Shown: in pieces, positions 35,121 to 64,000 of the stretch
How positions within the stretch are numbered: the stretch's first letter is position 1
Layout of the letters: every line of letters starts with the position of its first letter
Assembly: GCA_959347315.1 (NCBI GenBank)
Contig: OY365818.1
Location: forward strand, 4,707,107-4,771,106
Source of the DNA: Bimastos eiseni
Taxonomy: Eukaryota; Annelida; Clitellata; Crassiclitellata; Lumbricidae
Reading direction: 5' to 3'
Length of the DNA: 64,000 nt
The notes under the pieces: model-generated
The model's database searches: none
Told to the model about the DNA's origin: nothing
The model's input: the letters and a program-made list of their open reading frames with translations, nothing else
Made by a program: the position numbers and the translations under genes

Positions 35121-35300
35121 TTACATTACCACACAGATTGTTCTTGATAAAATGTTTTGGGACTTCAATATGGAACAATCTTCCAAATTATGTTATGCAT
35201 ATACCCAACCTTAAATGCTTAAGATAGAACTTAAACTGATATCTTGACATCTGTACAGTAATACTGAAATGTTAATTTTTAGAGAACTGTTTGATCTCTG

Positions 35301-35568
35301 CAGAGGTGTAACAAGTGGGAGGCAGAGGGGCACCGGCCTCCCGAGGGGGGGGCAAAGCCCCCAGTTTAAGTGCCCCCAATCGGTTCTTTTTTCTGTTTCT
35401 CCAATGGCTTTCTCAGACGACTTTTGTTAAGATAATTTGTGCCCCCCCTTTTTAAAATTTCGGGGTGGCAAAATTCAAGAAGTGGGGGTCCCACAAATTT
35501 TTTTCACTTTGCACAATATGTTTTTAAAGTATGTCCCCCCCCACTTTCAAAACCTTGTTACACCTCTG
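35301..35568. mobile_element. 268-bp hAT-like MITE with perfect 8-bp target duplication
   Basis: Perfect 15-bp terminal inverted repeats (CAGAGGTGTAACAAG at 35,301 and CTTGTTACACCTCTG ending at 35,568) are flanked by identical 8-bp direct repeats GATCTCTG at 35,293-35,300 and 35,569-35,576. CAGRG termini with 8-bp duplications are the hAT signature. The interior is G-run-rich and carries no transposase. The unmutated duplication suggests a fairly recent insertion. Confidence 0.92.
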
Positions 35569-35576
35569 GATCTCTG

Positions 35577-36438
35577 TGATTTAAGATTTAAACTATCAGT
35601 CATGTTTAGATCGTTCAGTTGTATATTGTACTACTGCAGTGTAATTTGCTTCTTGCACTGTTACTACTGAAAAATATTATCCAATCAGCAGGTACACAGG
35701 ACACTTTTGGATGGGCCATTTCACTTTGCATCATTTAATGAAAGTTTTCTGAGTTTGTATTCACCACTGTTACTGTGATCTTATTGTGCTGATGCTCTGT
35801 CAAAAGAAAATGGCTTACTTACTTAGCTAATTTGCACATACATGTGGTACAACTTGCATTTACATAACTTGGACTATGTCATATTTTTATTTTGTATTGT
35901 ACAGGCAGGTCTGCTGTCCTAAGAATTTTGTATCTTTATTTATCGTGTTACTGTGCTAACTTATAATGTGAAAAAAAAATTATATTATCATTGATTCCTT
36001 GAGTGATGAACATGTTACGTCACAGGGCTATTTTTCACGGTCAATATGACGTAACTGTGCAAAAATTTGACTTATTTGGTGCAAGTACCTTTATGTATGT
36101 GAGAGAATATGGCTCTGTGCTCTTTGAGACAACAAAGTCAGCTTGAGGGGAAGATCATAGTCTCGTCTGGACTGGAGAGATGAACAAGATGTAACAAGTG
36201 AGGAAACATATTAGGTAGATGCATTTGTGTGGACTTGGTTCGTTAAAAGATAATTATGACATCCCTCCATGAGTGTCTGCCATTCCTGTGGGCAACTGCA
36301 AAACAATATAATAGTCCTACAAAAGGGGTTAAAATAGTGACCTCAACTGTTCTTAAATTAAGTAGATATGTGGATTAGTATATCTAATATTGTGCAACTA
36401 TTTAAAAGTACACTAGGTCGAACAGTGTGCTGTAGCCC
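35577..36438. other. Intergenic, nothing recognised
   Basis: AT-rich sequence between the hAT-like MITE and the MRPL30 3' flank, with no coding signal or delimited repeat. Confidence 0.5.
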
Positions 36439-36439
36439 T

Positions 36440-36552
36440 GTTGACTAGCGGAGTAGAGCAATTGGACCTGGTGTTTCAAACCAAATTTCTGCCCTAAAAG
36501 GGGATTTCGGTTGACAGTCCAGCATGATGGCCACTGCACTATCGGGCACCCC
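36440..36552 (-). repeat. tRNA-derived SINE head, related to family 2
   Basis: On the minus strand the segment begins GGGGTGCCCGATAGTGCAGT, then GACTGTCAACC, and has GGTTTGAAACACC in the B-box position. The head matches that of the 26.6-kb SINE (GGGGTGC, TAGTGGTCA, ACTGTCAACC). Confidence 0.55.
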
Positions 36553-36798
36553 ATTAATTAGCAAAGCTAGGCTAAAACTAAGGTCCTGAAGTTCCTTACT
36601 GTAACCAGCTCCTAGTTACATGAAGTATTATTCTAAAGTAACTATTGGCAGGAAATGGATTTACATGAATTAGAAATGTTAACATATGGCACAGCAGTTC
36701 ATAGGGTAATTTCATTTTGGCACACATGTCAAGAATAAAAATGATTTCAGAACCTTATTCAGAAATAAGCTGAAGCCCTCTGAACTGTTAGTTTTGGA

Positions 36799-36804
36799 TT
36801 TATT
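36799..36804 (-). terminator. Candidate MRPL30 polyadenylation signal
   Basis: AATAAA on the minus strand, 157-162 bases downstream of the MRPL30 stop codon. It is the only canonical signal that I noticed in a suitable place. Confidence 0.4.
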
Positions 36805-36960
36805 GACCTAAGCAATGAACCAACACAGACCTGAATTCTCTATAAATAGACACTTGTGCTTTAGAATCCACGAAATATGAGTGATGCAAACAGCCACACT
36901 GTCACAGACTACAGACAAAATCCTGGGTTCAAACCCTGTCCCCCCCTTCATAAAGTCAAG

Positions 36961-37353
36961 CTACCATTCGTATTTAGGAGCATCCTTATTGAAGTTATAT
37001 CTGTACTCTTTGCCATCCTGGTTACGCCTGTAGACATAATTAGCCTTATGGTATTCTTTATGAACGTCATAGTCTCGCAGTTTCTTGTCCAAGTCTTTCT
37101 TGATGGTATCCCTCTCCAAGGACCATAGGTCCTTCTTCACCTCAGCCTCTGTCTTTTCTGGCTCGTATTCTTTCAGGCGCTTGATGACGACCATTTCTCC
37201 GTTGCTTTTGATTAACGTGTGCTCCAGATCCGACTCGTGCTCTGGCAGGCCATTCGGAAAGGTGAGCGGAAGAACCTGAACCAGGTGCTTCACTTCGAAC
37301 AAGATCTTATTGATGCTCGGAACATTTTTCAGGATGATCGGCTGCTTCTTTGG
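36961..37353 (-). CDS. MRPL30: MRPL30 exon 3 (end of L30 domain and C-terminal extension)
   Basis: Acceptor TTGTTCTTTAG, then PKKQPIILKNVPSINKILF. The block LPLTFPNGLPEHES matches human LKLPQGLPAEEN. The last 65-70 residues are Lys/Glu/Tyr-rich (for example YVYRRNQDGKEYRYNF) and have no counterpart in the human protein. Confidence 0.93.
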   Translation of the reverse strand, partial: PKKQPIILKNVPSINKILFEVKHLVQVLPLTFPNGLPEHESDLEHTLIKSNGEMVVIKRLKEYEPEKTEAEVKKDLWSLERDTIKKDLDKKLRDYDVHKEYHKANYVYRRNQDGKEYRYNFNKDAPKYEW

Positions 37354-39468
37354 CTAAAGAACAACAAAACAGGGTTAATTAATATTAACTGCTTTGGAAC
37401 ATAAGTAATAAAATATGTGTACTTCGTGAAGAACGCTTCAAGAAAAGTGATCAGTGGAAAATCATGTGAAGATTTCAATTGCATGCTAACCATAGCACAG
37501 CTTGACAGACTGGCATAGCATCTGAAAGTCTCCTCTCATACTTCAATATCACATAATTCTCCATTTTAAGCAACAAACTCACTGTGTAAACTCTCCTCCA
37601 ATCTAGGTTTAACCCCTTAATGACGAGCATGTACTAAAAATGACTGGTAAACCAATGCAGCTCATCAATAAAGGATTAAGCATCTTACTGAATATCTAAA
37701 CCTTCCTTGTATCAAAGTTTTCAACTCTCAGCCTTGCAGTCAAAATCTCAAAACTCGGCCTTAAGCAGAGACTCATATTTAAGACGCCTCAAACCCCAGT
37801 TTTATGCTGCCAGAAAAGTATTTATCATAAATCCGGACTTAACCACCAAGTCAGTTAGATGATTGGCACGCTGTAGTGTAGCGGTTGTCGTGCACCTTAT
37901 AATAACCAAACAGTCGCAGGTTCAAATCTACCCCAAGCCACTGCGTAGCGACCTCGGACAAGTTGCTCACCCAAGCTTGTCTGCAATGATGGCAATGGAA
38001 GGATACCTCATCTCATCCCAGGATGGCATCCAAGCCAATGGAAGAACTCATCACCATCTAAAGGTAGGTAGAGTTCCAAAACTCTTCACACACAGTCACT
38101 CTCACACTTACGTGTTTTTTCAAGCCATCAACTTCATCAAATCCTAGTTTCTTGATTGCATCTTTTTCCCACCACGGTCGGCCCTTTAACGTCTTAATCA
38201 GATAGACAACGTGCAACAGATGCGGCTCCTGGTCTGCTGCTTTAGAAGCATCGTTGTCCTTGTTCCTCTCGAGAAGTGATTTTGCCCAATTCAGATTTTC
38301 CGGGTCTTCGCTCCGTTCAATAAGGCGCTTCTTTCTTGTGGTGTAACTGTAGAGGGAAACATTTCTTCTTGCCAAAAGTCTCACTGAAAATGACTCGCAC
38401 AGACTTTGGTTCACTGCAGCGGAACATTCAAGCTGAAATATCATAAGAACAGAATTAAAATTAGCAATTTGGACATAATCTACCCTACCCATAAAAGACA
38501 ATAAAAACTGCTTTATACCATGAATACTGTTCAAGCATATGCAAGAGAATGACCCTTGTTATCAAAACCAAACATTATTCTTAATCAAATATCTTGTAAC
38601 TAGGTTGCAGTTTGCCAACCTTGTCTTAATAATAAACGAAAATCATCATCATAATCAACTGAAACTGTATGCATTTATATGTGTGTATACATATGTATGA
38701 ATGTATGTATTTATGAATACATATATGTATGAATGCATGTATATTATACATATGTGGTGTATGGATGCTTGGCACATTCAGATTTCTGAAACAGTTTTTA
38801 TATCTTCTCCTGTTGCCCTGCTACTGATCTTTGCTGCAGTAAACAGACTTTTAGTAAAGCCTGTAAAGTTTATTTATTTTAACACTTGCTACAACTGCAA
38901 AATCAGTCAATCTTAATCTGCAGCCCTATTGCCTCATGATTTTAAGATTTAGAAGATGTTTTTGCAACAGCATCGTTCAAACAAAGCTTTCGACAGGGCC
39001 CATCATCACCAACATAAGTCTATAATATGAAAATGAACTCTAAACTTGTTCGGTAAATGAATTCAAGGGCTGTGCAATCCAATACCTATCAATTATTTGG
39101 AAAAAGAACAGGGTCGAGGTCATACGATCGCTTTACAAAAACCTGTACATTTACTGTCTGTCTGATCCATTTGGGCCTTGACCTGGACTCAATTTCATCT
39201 CCCAGATCGACTAAGCGCCTGCAAATAAGCTGGTTCCCGTGACTTCACTCTCAGAGGCGCAGAAATTTTGAGATTACTTTGTCCATGAAGAAACGTAAGG
39301 GCTTTAAAGAGGTATATTATCGCCCATCAACATTAACTAAGCATATAACCACAGGAATATCACTTTCGCCGTCTCAATCATTCGTTTACTGTCACGTACA
39401 TAACAAACTCATTCACTAACCCGCCTAACCAGTGGAAGGAAAGACAGAAGTTTATTCACGGAAGCCAT
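36961..39468 (-). CDS. MRPL30: Mitochondrial large ribosomal subunit protein uL30m
   Basis: MRPL30 is an rRNA-binding protein of the mitochondrial 39S-type large subunit. Three minus-strand exons join in phase 0: 39421-39468, 38112-38432 and 36961-37353. They give about 253 residues ending at TAG (36,961-36,963). The start MASVNKLLSFLPL plus a basic, Ser/Arg-rich stretch looks like a mitochondrial targeting sequence. The L30 fold begins at LLHVVYLIKTLKGRPWWEK (residues about 88-106) and continues AIKKLGFDE, then KNVPSINKILFEVKHLVQV in exon 3; these match human MRPL30 blocks LHIVTRIKSTRRRPYWEK and KNIPSVNAKLK. Human MRPL30 is about 161 residues. The extra length here is a charged C-terminal extension (about residues 185-253) and a longer linker before the fold. 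It is transcribed in the same direction as SUPT20H, 3.7 kb upstream of it. Confidence 0.93.
37862..38060 (+). repeat. tRNA-derived SINE, family 1 (in MRPL30 intron)
   Basis: An A-box-like TAGTGTAGCGGTT and B-box-like CAGGTTCAAATC head the element. The family core GCGACCTCGGACAAGTTGCT follows, then CTCATCTCATCCCAGGATGG and AAGCCAATGG. The same core occurs at 52.2 and 59.4 kb. Oriented opposite to MRPL30. Confidence 0.8.
38112..38432 (-). CDS. MRPL30: MRPL30 exon 2 (start of L30 domain)
   Basis: Acceptor ATATTTCAG, donor CAC|GTAAGT, 107 codons. Contains HLLHVVYLIKTLKGRPWWEK, the family-defining block of uL30m. Confidence 0.93.
38640..38760 (+). repeat. Degenerate ATGT/ATAC-rich simple repeat
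   Basis: Imperfect TATG/TACATA sequence in MRPL30 intron 1. Confidence 0.7.
39421..39468 (-). CDS. MRPL30: MRPL30 exon 1 (targeting peptide)
   Basis: ATG at 39,468 opens 16 codons. Two nearby donors keep phase 0: CGG|GTTAGT (exon end 39,421) and CTG|GTTAGG (exon end 39,430). The first fits consensus better. The peptide is hydrophobic and basic without acidic residues, as expected of a mitochondrial presequence. Confidence 0.75.
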
Positions 39469-40195
39469 GCTCAATGTCACTATGCACTAACAGACGACAT
39501 ATCAGTCTAGAGTAGACTATCCTTTCAACTCATCTCGATACGCCATCTAGTCGTTAGATTAACTGACTACGTCAATCAAGACAATAATTGTTTCTCTGCA
39601 ATAATAATGTCATCAACTCAGCTCTATTTTTCAATTAATTCCTTTTCCGCCGCTGCTGGATTGAATGGACGCCACACAATTTCAACATCAATAGAATTTA
39701 CTTTGCAACCATCGACTCGTTTTTAGCCACACAAAGGTCAGTCTACAGACTATAGGCCTATGGGACTATTTATCTATTTTAAAACTGAGAAATTTATGAC
39801 CACTTCTTATCAACGCCTTCCAATCCAGACCCGGAAGTTCACTCAATTAGTCGTGAGGCAAGGCCCTTCCATCGGAAAGCATTTGCAATGTTTGACCTAA
39901 GATAAATGTGTGTTTTGCAATTTCAATCTAGGCCTGTTTGGTTGCAACTGATCGTCTTTAAAAAGAAGATCTGCACAATAATTGTGTAGTATCAACTGGA
40001 TGCGTTCTGACATGTTGTTGCGAAACCTTTGTGATAGACTGATAGCGTCCGCGATTCATGGTTGTATAGCTTCCATTCACAATGAACGTCCCGTCAACGT
40101 AGAGACCTGTAGTGTGCAGACGAGGTCGTGGAAACAAGTCAGAGTGTCAGACAGACTAATAGAAGGAGGAGGCACTTATGAGACTTAGAAATTCA
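39469..40195. other. MRPL30 upstream flank, no other gene seen
   Basis: Should contain the MRPL30 promoter. No TATA box or binding site can be assigned with confidence, and no ORF here looks coding. Confidence 0.5.
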
Positions 40196-40198
40196 GGC

Positions 40199-40262
40199 AC
40201 GCACACACACACACACGTGTGTATATATATGTATATATATATACATATATATATATATTATA
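40199..40262 (+). repeat. (CA)n followed by (TA)n microsatellite
   Basis: Consecutive ACACAC and TATATA tracts. Confidence 0.9.
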
Positions 40263-40452
40263 ATGACAAATAGCCTGAGCTGAGTATAATTAGATGTCTA
40301 CTTTTTTAGAGTAAAATTGTCTACCCTCACCGTTTTCTTCAGCCGTTCTATATAATGGGTTCATTGAATGCCCGGCTGTGATTTAATGGATTTTTAAGGA
40401 ACCTCACTAAATACTCACATATGATGTACAGACCTAAACTGTAGCCAGACAG

Positions 40453-40486
40453 TAAATGACTGCGGCCAGATAGCCGCAGTCATTTA
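40453..40486. repeat. Perfect 14-bp stem hairpin
   Basis: TAAATGACTGCGGC and GCCGCAGTCATTTA form a perfect 14-bp inverted repeat around the six-base spacer CAGATA. It lies 66 bp left of the Harbinger-like MITE B. Its function is unknown. Confidence 0.85.
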
Positions 40487-40552
40487 AGTGGCCGGTCGAT
40501 AACTCACCGCGAGGTTAACGATAAATGCAATAATGATATACATGTAAAATAA

Positions 40553-41070
40553 GGGCCCATCCAAATATTACGTACGCACAAAAATCGGATTTTCGGACAC
40601 CCATCCATCCCCTTGTTGCACTGCGTACATTTCGTGGACCCCATGCCCCATGCGTACGTACATTTTAGCTCTACCTCCACCCCCATTGCAAAGGCTAAAT
40701 AGCTAAAAACATATATAAGACATTGATTTTACCACAGGTCATTTATTTGTGTTAAGCATATATATTTTTTTAATATATATATTTAACAGTTTAAATTTGT
40801 TAACAGTTATGAAGGATTAAAATACTAACAACACTTGCATTTGAAACCGTTTTAATGCTACATAAAATTGATTAAGCAGGAATAGAGTCTGCGATTAGGT
40901 TTACAGTTCTGATTTTCATATTCTGTGGACGTCATAATTAGACAATTATATTTGCGTACGTACATATTTTCTGGACCCCCTCCCCACCATACGCACCCGT
41001 ACGAAAAATGGCCGAAATTTGAAACCCCCCTCGCCCCTCGCTGCATACGTAATAATATGTGGACGGCCTC
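40553..41070 (-). mobile_element. PIF/Harbinger-like MITE, copy B (518 bp)
   Basis: Starts GGGCCCATCCAAATATTACG and ends GGACGGCCTC (reverse complement GAGGCCGTCC), flanked by TAA on both sides. Internal sequence is the reverse complement of copy A, including GATTTTACCACAGGTCATTT and CCCCCATTGCAAAGG. With copy A it brackets MRPL30 in inverted orientation. Confidence 0.75.
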
Positions 41071-41114
41071 TAAATAGAATCCACACGTAGGCTACATAAG
41101 TAAAAGCGTATAGG

Positions 41115-41190
41115 GCATATGTGTTTGTGTGTTTGTGTGTTTGTGTGTTTGTGTGTTTGTGTGTTTGTTTGTTTGTGTGTTTGTTTGTAC
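41115..41190 (+). repeat. (GTGTGTTT)n microsatellite
   Basis: About nine TGTGTGTT-type units, the last ones GTTTGTTT. Confidence 0.9.
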
Positions 41191-41399
41191 ATGTCCGTGT
41201 GCGTGTGTCTTGAGGCACACATGACCATATGCGTACGTTCTCGCCACACTTAATTCTACCTGCTATTGTCATGCTAATGACGACTCTTAACAAATGTACT
41301 CTCAATAATATCACCATATCTTTTCTGTACGTCTCAACGAGTTTCTACTAAGAACTACACGCAACTCAAGTTCAGTGACAATTATATCGGCCCGTATAC

Positions 41400-41575
41400 C
41401 AGAAATATATATATGTGTTATATATATATATATATATACATCGTGTGTATTCTCTCTCTCTCTGTATATATATATATATACATCGTGTGTACTGTGTATA
41501 TGCAAATATATAGGCTTACAAAGCACACACTATATATATAAATATATATATATATTCTCTCTTTCTCTCTCTCTC

Positions 41576-41607
<32 letters not shown>

Positions 41608-41625
41608 GACTAATGGTCTATAAAC
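41400..41625 (+). repeat. Compound (TA)n/(CT)n microsatellite cluster
   Basis: Alternating TATATA and CTCTCT tracts. The phrase ATATACATCGTGTGTA occurs twice (near 41,433 and 41,476), so the cluster grew partly by local duplication. Confidence 0.9.
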
Positions 41626-41682
41626 ATGTAAACTTGCATGAGAGAATAGGCAAATAGGGTCTAGTGCTGTAATCCGATATCA

Positions 41683-41825
41683 TTGCTAGGTTTCTCTGTA
41701 TGTACTTACATATATATATATATATATATACGACTTATATATACACGCTATATATACGTACTCTGTATGTACTTATATATATATATATATATATATATAC
41801 GACTTATATATACACGATTTACCAA
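41683..41825 (+). repeat. Tandem duplication of about 75 bp containing (TA)n
   Basis: CTCTGTATGTACTTA, then a (TA)n run and ATACGACTTATATATACACG, occurs twice in succession (from about 41,694 and 41,761). Confidence 0.85.
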
Positions 41826-41997
41826 TACTCGTATACACTTTTTTAGAATTATTATGTTATATAATTCATCTAGTGGCAATATGTGCGTCAATTTGTTATG
41901 CTGTGCACTAGTGCATTTTGTCGCTGATAACAGAAAAGCCAATTATACAAAACTCCAACTTTTCCAAACAAAGAGTTAATATATAGGCCTATAAAAA

Positions 41998-42112
41998 CTC
42001 AAACACACACACAAGCATACACATATAAGCACAAACACACGTACGCATACATATATATGTATATTAAATATATACATACATATATATATATATATACATA
42101 CATAATTATGCA
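41998..42112 (+). repeat. (CA)n and (TA)n/(TACA)n microsatellites
   Basis: ACACACACAC and CATATATA tracts with interruptions. Confidence 0.85.
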
Positions 42113-42629
42113 TTTAAATGGGTAACTGCGGCTGCATGCAATGAGGTCACATGGTGACGTGTCGATGAACCTATATTTAGCGGGCCACTGAAATACACTC
42201 GTGTATAATAAATGTGCTATTTATACAGAGCGAATTCATACGAGGTAAAGGCCTAACGGATTAGTCTAAATTCACTGGCTGGCCTATAGTCGATCATGCG
42301 CGCATACATACACGGGGCTATTGCAGGTGAATACATACGATCCGTAGCCTACGGCTTGAAACTGATTGGGTCTTTATGGGGATTCTGAAGCCACCCATGT
42401 AACACGACTGTAACACTTCGTAACTTCACACTCAGGTATAAAGAAGCTTTTTTTATTGTGATCTTGTATGCTTAAACTTATATAGCTTACCTTGTAGGGT
42501 GTATTGCGTTTGTTGTTATGGCAACGTGAATAATTGAATAATTAATAGGGCAACGTCTTGGACATTAGGTGCGTGACGAGGTTTACACGAGAGTAAAAGC
42601 TACATGGTAATATTAATTCGGTCGCGTTG

Positions 42630-42712
42630 CTTGTATGCATGCATGCATGCATCATGGCTGTCTGTCTGTCTGTCTGTATGCATGTATGCATGTATGCATG
42701 TGTGTCTGGGTA
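42630..42712 (+). repeat. (GCAT)n/(TGTC)n microsatellite
   Basis: TGCATGCATGCATGC, then CTGTCTGTCTGTCTG, then GTATGCAT units. Confidence 0.9.
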
Positions 42713-42743
42713 TGTGTAGGCCTATGTTTGTAGACATATATGT

Positions 42744-42830
42744 GCCATCCACATATTACGTAGGCCTACGCAGCATATTTCGGGTGCGTATGCCGAAATA
42801 GGGAGTAGAGAGGGGCAAAACGCCCCCTTT
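42744..42830 (+). mobile_element. Partial Harbinger-like MITE (copy C)
   Basis: GCCATCCACATATTACGTA matches the terminal sequence of copies A and B. It is followed by GGGTGCGTATGCCGAAATAG and GAGAGGGGC, as near the start of copy A. The other terminus is not found, so this is a truncated relic. Confidence 0.6.
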
Positions 42831-43061
42831 AAGGGTTATTGGCAAATTTAAGACTTAACCAGATTAAATAATCAAATTATGGCAAAGACTAGTGCTGAAT
42901 ATCGCAAATAAAGTATAAGTGTGCTCTCTTCAATTAAAAATGAGTATCTGTCGTCAGTTGGAGAACTTAATTATCGCCCTAGTAAACCTTATGAAAAAAG
43001 CGCTGTACGTATAATAAATTCTAAACTCACTCTGTTGTTTTCATGCCATTTTCCTGATGTC

Positions 43062-43170
43062 GCTTATCATCATCACCATCGTCATCGTCATTGTCATCGC
43101 CAGCCCCATCATCATCGTCGTTGTCGTCATTATCATCATCGCCACCACCACCACCATCACCATCAACACT
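43062..43170 (+). repeat. (CAT/CAC)n trinucleotide tract
   Basis: Imperfect CATCACCATCGTCATCGTCA sequence. It reads as a His/Arg-rich ORF but is simple repeat. Confidence 0.85.
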
Positions 43171-43295
43171 TAATAAATCCAGCTATTTGTTGGCGACTGG
43201 TTCGAATAAATGATCTCCACTGTCCTCTTTAGCAGGCGATTGATAACGTGTTTATTATATACGGAATAGGTCAGTCTGGTCACTGCGGAGGCGCA

Positions 43296-63755
<20,460 letters not shown>

Positions 63756-63774
63756 GTTATTTTCTTAATATTTC

Positions 63775-63878
63775 TTTATTAATTAAAACTGACAAATATT
63801 CGTTTTGTAATTAAAACTGACAAATATTCGTTTATTAATTAAAAGTTTAAAACTGACAAATATTTGTTTATTAATTCA
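63775..63878 (+). repeat. Tandem AAAACTGACAAATATTCGTT repeat
   Basis: Three copies of AATTAAAACTGACAAATATT plus YGTTT, 32-43 bp apart, in the final intron. Confidence 0.88.
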
Positions 63879-64000
63879 GAGGGACAGGTTCACAGTAAGA
63901 TTACATGTTATTGTTATAACAGATGACAAAAAGTTAACAGGAATAAAATTTCACTGTATGTGTGTGGTTGCCAATGATAACCATTTGCAGCATAAATGCT

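Noticed and set aside
34858..35214. 118-residue plus-strand ORF
   Set aside because: Overlaps the Harbinger-like MITE copy A; no transposase or other similarity.
36890..36945. Possible tRNA gene (GGGTTCAAACCC B-box-like sequence)
   Set aside because: No matching A box or cloverleaf pairing could be assembled. At most it is a SINE scrap.
42921..43232. His/Arg-rich 103-residue ORF
   Set aside because: Produced by the (CAT/CAC)n tract.

Overview
This is animal genomic DNA. Genes have GT-AG introns, intergenic DNA is AT-rich, and there are tRNA-derived SINEs, small DNA transposons and many microsatellites. The recognisable proteins (SAGA subunit SPT20, mitochondrial ribosomal protein uL30m, and a gene ending in a segment that may be the start of a Shroom ASD2 domain) point to a bilaterian, most likely an invertebrate. 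I cannot place it more precisely from the sequence.

Layout. Bases 1 to about 24,569 are one continuous satellite array of a 169-bp monomer (about 145 copies, nearly all head to tail, running off the left edge). It has nested higher-order duplications, the clearest being a 22-monomer unit of about 3,712 bp. Bases 24,640-33,282 hold a SUPT20H (SPT20) orthologue on the minus strand: eleven coding exons with consistent phases, covering the conserved N-terminal half. Its 3' end is unresolved. The last sure exon ends at a GC-type donor or an immediate stop, and two weak candidate exons sit between it and the satellite. Bases 36,961-39,468 hold a complete three-exon MRPL30 (uL30m) gene, also on the minus strand. 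Bases 43,296-63,755 hold plus-strand coding exons of one or two genes for long, Ser/Pro-rich, probably disordered proteins: a 2.1-kb exon at 45.5-47.7 kb, then three phase-compatible exons at 61.1-63.8 kb that continue past the window. The 13.4 kb between them is repeat-rich, with no exon that I can support.

Mobile DNA. Several non-autonomous elements can be delimited exactly. There is a 268-bp hAT-like MITE with a perfect 8-bp target duplication. A 148-bp hAT-like MITE family has two complete copies of identical length and one truncated copy. Two PIF/Harbinger-like MITEs (TTA/TAA target duplications) lie in opposite orientation on either side of MRPL30, with a third partial copy. There are three families of tRNA-derived SINEs, two fold-back elements, a non-LTR retrotransposon reverse-transcriptase tail, and several mini- and microsatellites.

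The genes do not form a pathway. SUPT20H acts in chromatin/transcription, MRPL30 in mitochondrial translation, and the third locus may be a cytoskeletal scaffold. The most notable structural feature is the abrupt junction of a large homogeneous, nucleosome-length satellite with the 3' side of a housekeeping gene.
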